From Peromyscus leucopus (taxonomy: Eukaryota; Chordata; Mammalia; Rodentia; Cricetidae): a DNA stretch of 64,000 bases. Numbering within the stretch: position 1 is the first letter of the stretch; each line of letters starts with the position of its first letter. A program made the position numbers and the translations under genes. Shown here piece by piece: positions 51,401 to 57,400 of the stretch. The notes beneath the pieces were generated by a model. That model was not told the DNA's origin. It was given only the letters and a program-made list of their open reading frames with translations, and searched no databases. The stretch is taken from the NCBI RefSeq assembly GCF_004664715.2, contig NC_051072.1:41905142-41969141 (forward strand). Direction: 5' to 3'.

Positions 51401-54400
51401 AAGGCGTGTGCTACCACTGCCTAACCTCTATGTTTAATATTGTGGGTGTTCTGTTTTCTGACCCCCAGATAAGTTTATTGGGGTGCACAATATATCAACC
51501 ACAACCACTGATTTTTTAGTTTTGTTATTATGTTGTTGTTGGTGGTAGTTTGTGTGTGTGTGTGTGTGTGCGCGCGTGCACAGGTTTGGAAAACTTTCTT
51601 ATTTTTAATGATCAGGAATTATGTTGTAACATTGTTTGCCTTCTTTCTTCATCTGTTTTATTTCTGGAGTTAAGTACCTGATCATTTTCCCTATTTTTGG
51701 ATCGCTTGATTTGTACTGTAGAAGCTAGCACAGGGAGTGATGTGACAATCTGAGTGGTCTGTTTATTAAAGTAATGGAAGGAAAGACCAAGCTTCTTATA
51801 GAAACTTAATCTGGACCCACTGGCAGGGAGAGGTTTATTATGTCCCCTCCCTCATTGTTTCTGGTTTTAAGAGACAGAGTTTCTCTTTGTAATAGCCCTG
51901 GCTGTCCTAGAACTCACAGAGAACCACCTGCCTCTGCCTACTGAGTGCTGGGGTTAAAAGTGTGTGCCACCACTGTCCGGCTATTATGCGATTTCTTTAC
52001 TGTTAATTATTAGGGTGTTATAGTAATTCATGATATCTGGTTAAGCAAAAATTGCTCCCTAACTCCCATACCATCATGTAAGTAAATTTTTATGGTTTCT
52101 TTTGTTGTTCTGTTTTTGTTAGTTCTTGGCCATTTGCATTCCATATCATTTTATAGTTTGCATAATTTCCAGGGCCCCTCTTTAAACAGGTTTTAAATGA
52201 AATTATGTTGATTCTGTTTAGCAGTTCGCTGAGAATTGACATCATTGTGGTATTGGACATTTATATCTGTCATTCTGATATCATCATCCCTTTACATACT
52301 AACTGTTCCTATTATAGAAAGGCAGTTGATCTTTCTATATAGATATATTTAGCAATGTTGCTGAACTCTTTGTAATTTGAAACATTTGTTTATAAATTAG
52401 TTTCTTTCCTTTGTATAGTCATATTTTTGTGTGAATAGACGTTAATGTTTTCTTGTTACTCCTTTATCTTTTATTAAGTCATTTCATATATGAGAGGCAT
52501 ATGAGAGAGTTAGTCTCTGAGAATGTGTCTTAGAGGTTATCTTGATTAGGTTAATTGTCCCTGGATGAGCCACCTTAACTGTGGGTGGAACCGCGTGGGG
52601 CTCCGCACTGTATAACATGGAGAAGAGGGAGCTGAGCACTAGCATTAATGGATGTCTGCTTCCTGGCTGTGAATGTGATGTGGTTGCCTGTTTCACACTC
52701 CTGCTGCCTTGACTTCCCTGTAGTTTTGATGTTCTAAACCCTTGAACTGAGTCAGCATGAGCCCTTTCTCTCTGAAGTTGCTTACATCAAGGTATTTTAT
52801 CACAGGAACAAGAAAAAAAACTAAGGCACCTTCCATATGTGCACTGAATAAAGGAGGAGGTAGAGAACGTAATGCAAGGTGTTTACATCAGCACAAATGT
52901 GTTGCTATGAAACTTTGGGTAGGTACTTAGGTTTAAGAAATGATTTTATTTTTACTTATGTTAGCTTTATTCCTTAACAAGTACCAAGGATACCTTATAA
53001 AACAGAAAGGCGCACTGTTTGGGAGATTTCAGTACGTAACTGATTGGTCCCATTGCTAGGGGCTTTGACACACAGTACATCATGGTAGGGGGAGAAGCAG
53101 CCCATGCACATATGGCAGATATGAAAAATAGGGTGGAAGGTACTGGAGGACCACCATAAGCAACATTGTTATGTTCCCACGCATATGAATTCTCCCAGGA
53201 AGGCCTCACTTCTAAAGAGTGGTGTTTGGTTCAAGTCTAAGCCTTTAGCACAGCGATGGGCCTTTGATGATCCAAACTGTACCAATATCAAAAACTAGAT
53301 TTTGATTAGCCCCCCTTCCCTGTTTTTTTTTTCCCCTGCTATTGTGATACTCACGGTTTTCCTTCAAGTTCTTTTTATATATTTGGTATTTAAAAACTAT
53401 ATTTTGGACTATTAAGCCCCTGATATTGGCTACTAATTTAATTGACTTATAAGTTTATCTTTAGAAATCATTTAGCGTGAGTTGTTTTACTAATTCATTA
53501 GAATAGCTTGTCATTGGAGGAACACAGAATTGATCCAAAAATTTAGAACTAAATAATTTTAAAAATTTTATTTATTTATTCTATGTGTTTTTCACATCGT
53601 GTATCTTGAGCCCATTCATTCCCATCCCTTCGCATCTACCCTTTGCTCCTGCACTCCCCCACCAAATAAAACTAAATTCAAGAGGAAAAAAAATGAAGAA
53701 AATAAAATAGGTAAAATTAACAAAGGGAAGGAATTAAAAATCTTTGTCATGGAAGCTGCAGTGTGACCCATCAAGTCATGCTGTATACCCCTTTGTCAGT
53801 ACATCTCTACTTGCAGGTATTCATTCCAAAGAGTCATTGGTCTGGTTCGAGGCCTCTGCTCTCCATTACACGTTTGATGCTGGGCCTCCACCAGGACTCT
53901 TCCTAGACATCCTGTTGCCGCCCTGTGTTGTAGAGATCCTGAAGCTTTGGGTCTTTGGGTCATGGCCCTTCACCTGCTCCAGCAGATCATAAATGGGGTG
54001 GATGTTGGGGCAGACCAAGTCTTAATGCTGGGTCTGGGCTGGGGCAGCTGTAGGGTTGGTCCAGATGGGAAATGTGGACAGCTCTTTCATAGTCACAATT
54101 TTGGGGCTGGCTCACCTACACCTGCGCTAACAGGGTTGGCTCTGTTGTGCTGCTCTCGCGAGGTGCAGGGCCTGCTCTCCCTAATGTTAGAGCTAGTGGG
54201 GGTCAGGGACAGCAGTCCCACCTGCCCCGTGCTCACAATTTCAGGAATGGCTCCTGCACTAACAGCGTTGGCTCTATAGAACGAAATAACTTTATCCTTT
54301 TTTTAAAAAAAATTTATAACAATCATGATTTTGTATAAAATTGTAAGTTTTATCTGCTTTAGCATACACTTGTTATTCCTACTATGTATATAAAAATATT

Positions 54401-57400
54401 ATTATACAGGACTGAGGAACTAGGTTATCCTGCAAACCACTTGACTTACAAGCATGAAGATTGAATTCAATTCCCAGAACCCACAAAAAAGAAAGAAAGA
54501 GGGACAGAAGGAAGAACCCGAACTGGGGCTTGAGGGCACGCCAGTGTAATCCCAGCACTAGGAAGACAGTGATGGGTGGATCCAGGGTAGGCTTGCTGAC
54601 CAGCCAACTTAGATAGTTTATGAGTTCTTGGCCAATGAGAGAACATGTCTGAAAAAGTGAAAAGATATGGCCAGTACCTGAGGAACGACACCCAGGTTGC
54701 CCTCTCTACCCCCATGGGTGTGCATGCACACAGAATGGGGACGTCATAGTGCAGCTTGTGATGGTTGGCTGTCTTGGTGGCAGGTGCTTTACCCACGGAC
54801 TCTTCTCATTGTTCCCTATACCAAGTGTTTTCCTATTTGAGTTATGGTAATGGCATGAGTGGATGTCAGAAGTGAGTTAATTGTATTTTTCTTTCCCAGG
54901 TTAGTGACATTGGAAAGCAGCCCATGTGTTACACCAGAATTGCTTCGTATATTTCAGAACATGTCACCACTTCTTGGTATGTCTTAAAATCTCACTGAGA
55001 TTTTTTTTATGTAACCACAACTTAGAAGTACTTTTCTTGACTTTACAGTTACACCTTCCATTTTTTAGAGTCCCATATATTGACAAGCAATAGTGTTTTT
55101 TATAGAAATTTCTGTGTATACATTTTTGGAGTAATTTCCATTGATTTAAAGGTAAACACTAAATAACATTGCCTTATGGAAAAATTTTCAGCATAAGCTA
55201 GGATATAAACCGATTACAAGTAGAGCTTGAGCTTTGCCCGAAGAATTTTGTCTGATAGCTGTTCTATATGCTGCTTGAGGAATATAGTCTGGACCTGCGT
55301 CTCTGTACCATGGTTTCACTCAGCTCGTTTGTCACAGGGAGTTGTGCTATAGTTGTTCAAACTGAGCTTTGTGCACACTTGGTTTCACCTGCAGAACCCC
55401 TGGGTTAGTGTCCTCTTTCTTGTTTGCTGAAGGACTGCTTACAGATTAGCTGAACAGTCATGACACTTAATGTGTGCATTGTCCCTGCAGTTCTCACATG
55501 GCCTCACACATGCTGGACAGCTGCCCATGGAGCTGTTATGCCCTCAGCACCAAACAGTTTCAAAACATCACATTAGACACATAATTCTGAGGGATCTAGA
55601 TGCTTATTCTTTCAGTCTTTTGGAGATATAACTAGATTCTTTCCCCATTATCAACATTGATTTTGTTTTTTTTTTTTTTTTTTTTTTTTTTTGATTTTTC
55701 GAGACAGGGTTTCTCTGTGTAGCTTTGCGCCTTTCCTGGAACTCACTTGGTAGCCCAGGCTGGCCTCGAACTCACAGAGATCCGCCTGGCTCTGCCTCCC
55801 GAGTGCTGGGATTAAAGGCATGCGCCACCACCGCCCGGCAATCAACATTTATTTTGATAGTGATTACTAATAGTAAGTCAGTACTCTTTCTTGCAGAGTG
55901 AGTACCATTCTACAGTATTTCTAAAGTATTCTAAAATAATTGCATTGTTTTATTTTATTGTTTTGGGTAGTGGTAGCCTTGAACTCACTGGTGCAGTGCA
56001 ATCTCCCACTGACTTACATTCCTAGCCTGAAATCTATTAAAAATAATACTTTGATTATAAAGTCATCTTAGTAAGGGAGTTTACCAATTTAGTGACACAC
56101 CTAAATTCTCTGCATATTTAATTATATATGTTTATTAATTATACATAGGGCAGTTTACTAACCCTTTGATCATTCCTTAAAAATTTCTTTTAATTCTTCT
56201 GGTTTATGTTGTGGTGTGTGCTTGTGTATGCTGTGTGTGCACCTGCACCTGCACCTATAGAGGCTAGAGGGCTCCAACAGGTGTCTTCCTCTGTCACTGT
56301 TGGCTTTATTTATTTGTGTATGTGTAAATGAGTATGTGTTTGTGTGAATGTTGGGACACATGTATGTGTGGGGATTCATGTTCCCATGCATGCATGCAGG
56401 CCAAAAGAAGGCGTCAGATCCCTTGGATCTGGAGTTACAGGCATTTGCAAGATACTCTGCTTTGTTATATGGGTATTGGACTTGAACCCTGGTTCTTGTA
56501 AGTGAATAGCAAGTGCCTGGGCCATCTTGTTCACATCTTTATTTTCTGTTTGAGACAAATTGTGTTGCTCAACCCAGAGCTCACTGATGAGCTAAACTGG
56601 CTGGCCAACAAGTCTCTGAGATCCTCGCTGCCCCACCTCCACCGCACTGAGATTAAATACTCATTGCCATGTTTAGCTTTTTATGGGGGGGTTGTGGATG
56701 TGAACCTAGGTCTTCATACTTGGACAGCAAGCCGTTTACTCAGCAAGCGCTCTCTCCAGCTCTGAAATCCCGTGAAGACTCAGCCATAAAACATTTTTAG
56801 TTGCTTTATTAAAACTTTGTGTATATTGTCCTGACACAATATTTAGGTAGAAAATACTCAAATATGGACCCTTTGCTGAGAATTTACATATACTGAAAAA
56901 TCTTTTCAGAAGTAAAAATTTGAGTTCTAGTTCAGAAAAATAGAGCAGCTACTTTGAAAACATTAGTGGACGTGAGCTGACACACAGCTTGATTAATTAA
57001 AGTAGAAACTTTCAGTGGGTAGATGACTGTGGTGACTAGATACTGCCATTAATCATTCACAATTCTTCTGCGATTCCTTCCCCACCCCAATCCTCCCTTT
57101 CCTTTGTTTTCTTTTTAATTCCCGTACCTCATTTCTCCTCAGAATAGAATTCTCAATCAATAACAAGAGTCTATTTTGCAATAAAAAGCCCTTCCCTCCT
57201 AAAACACAAGCATTCCCAAAAGCAGTGTCAATAGGTCAGTTACTTACTCCTGATTTCCCAGGAAAACTTTGTCTTTTAGTCATTGTAGGGAAAGAAAGGA
57301 AGTATACTTTCCACTGCCTTTTATCCTCTGGTAAAGCCTTGTTTAGCTCAACTCGAACTTGGAGATCTTCTGTAGTGCCAGTCTGGCCAGTCTCTTATGC

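Larger units (their letters stand above)
45781..54899 (+). other. Ipo11: Ipo11 intron P-Q
   Basis: The longest intron seen (9119 nt, GT-AG). It contains a hAT-type element, a B1 with an internal tandem expansion, possible degraded LTR-class sequence, a second L1 fragment and a plus-strand B4. 48160-49000 and 52840-53560 show nothing I can name. Confidence 0.87.

Noticed and set aside
53744..54338. Open frames of 82 to 110 codons
   Set aside because: They lie in an L1 non-coding fragment, lack any known domain and overlap each other in different frames.
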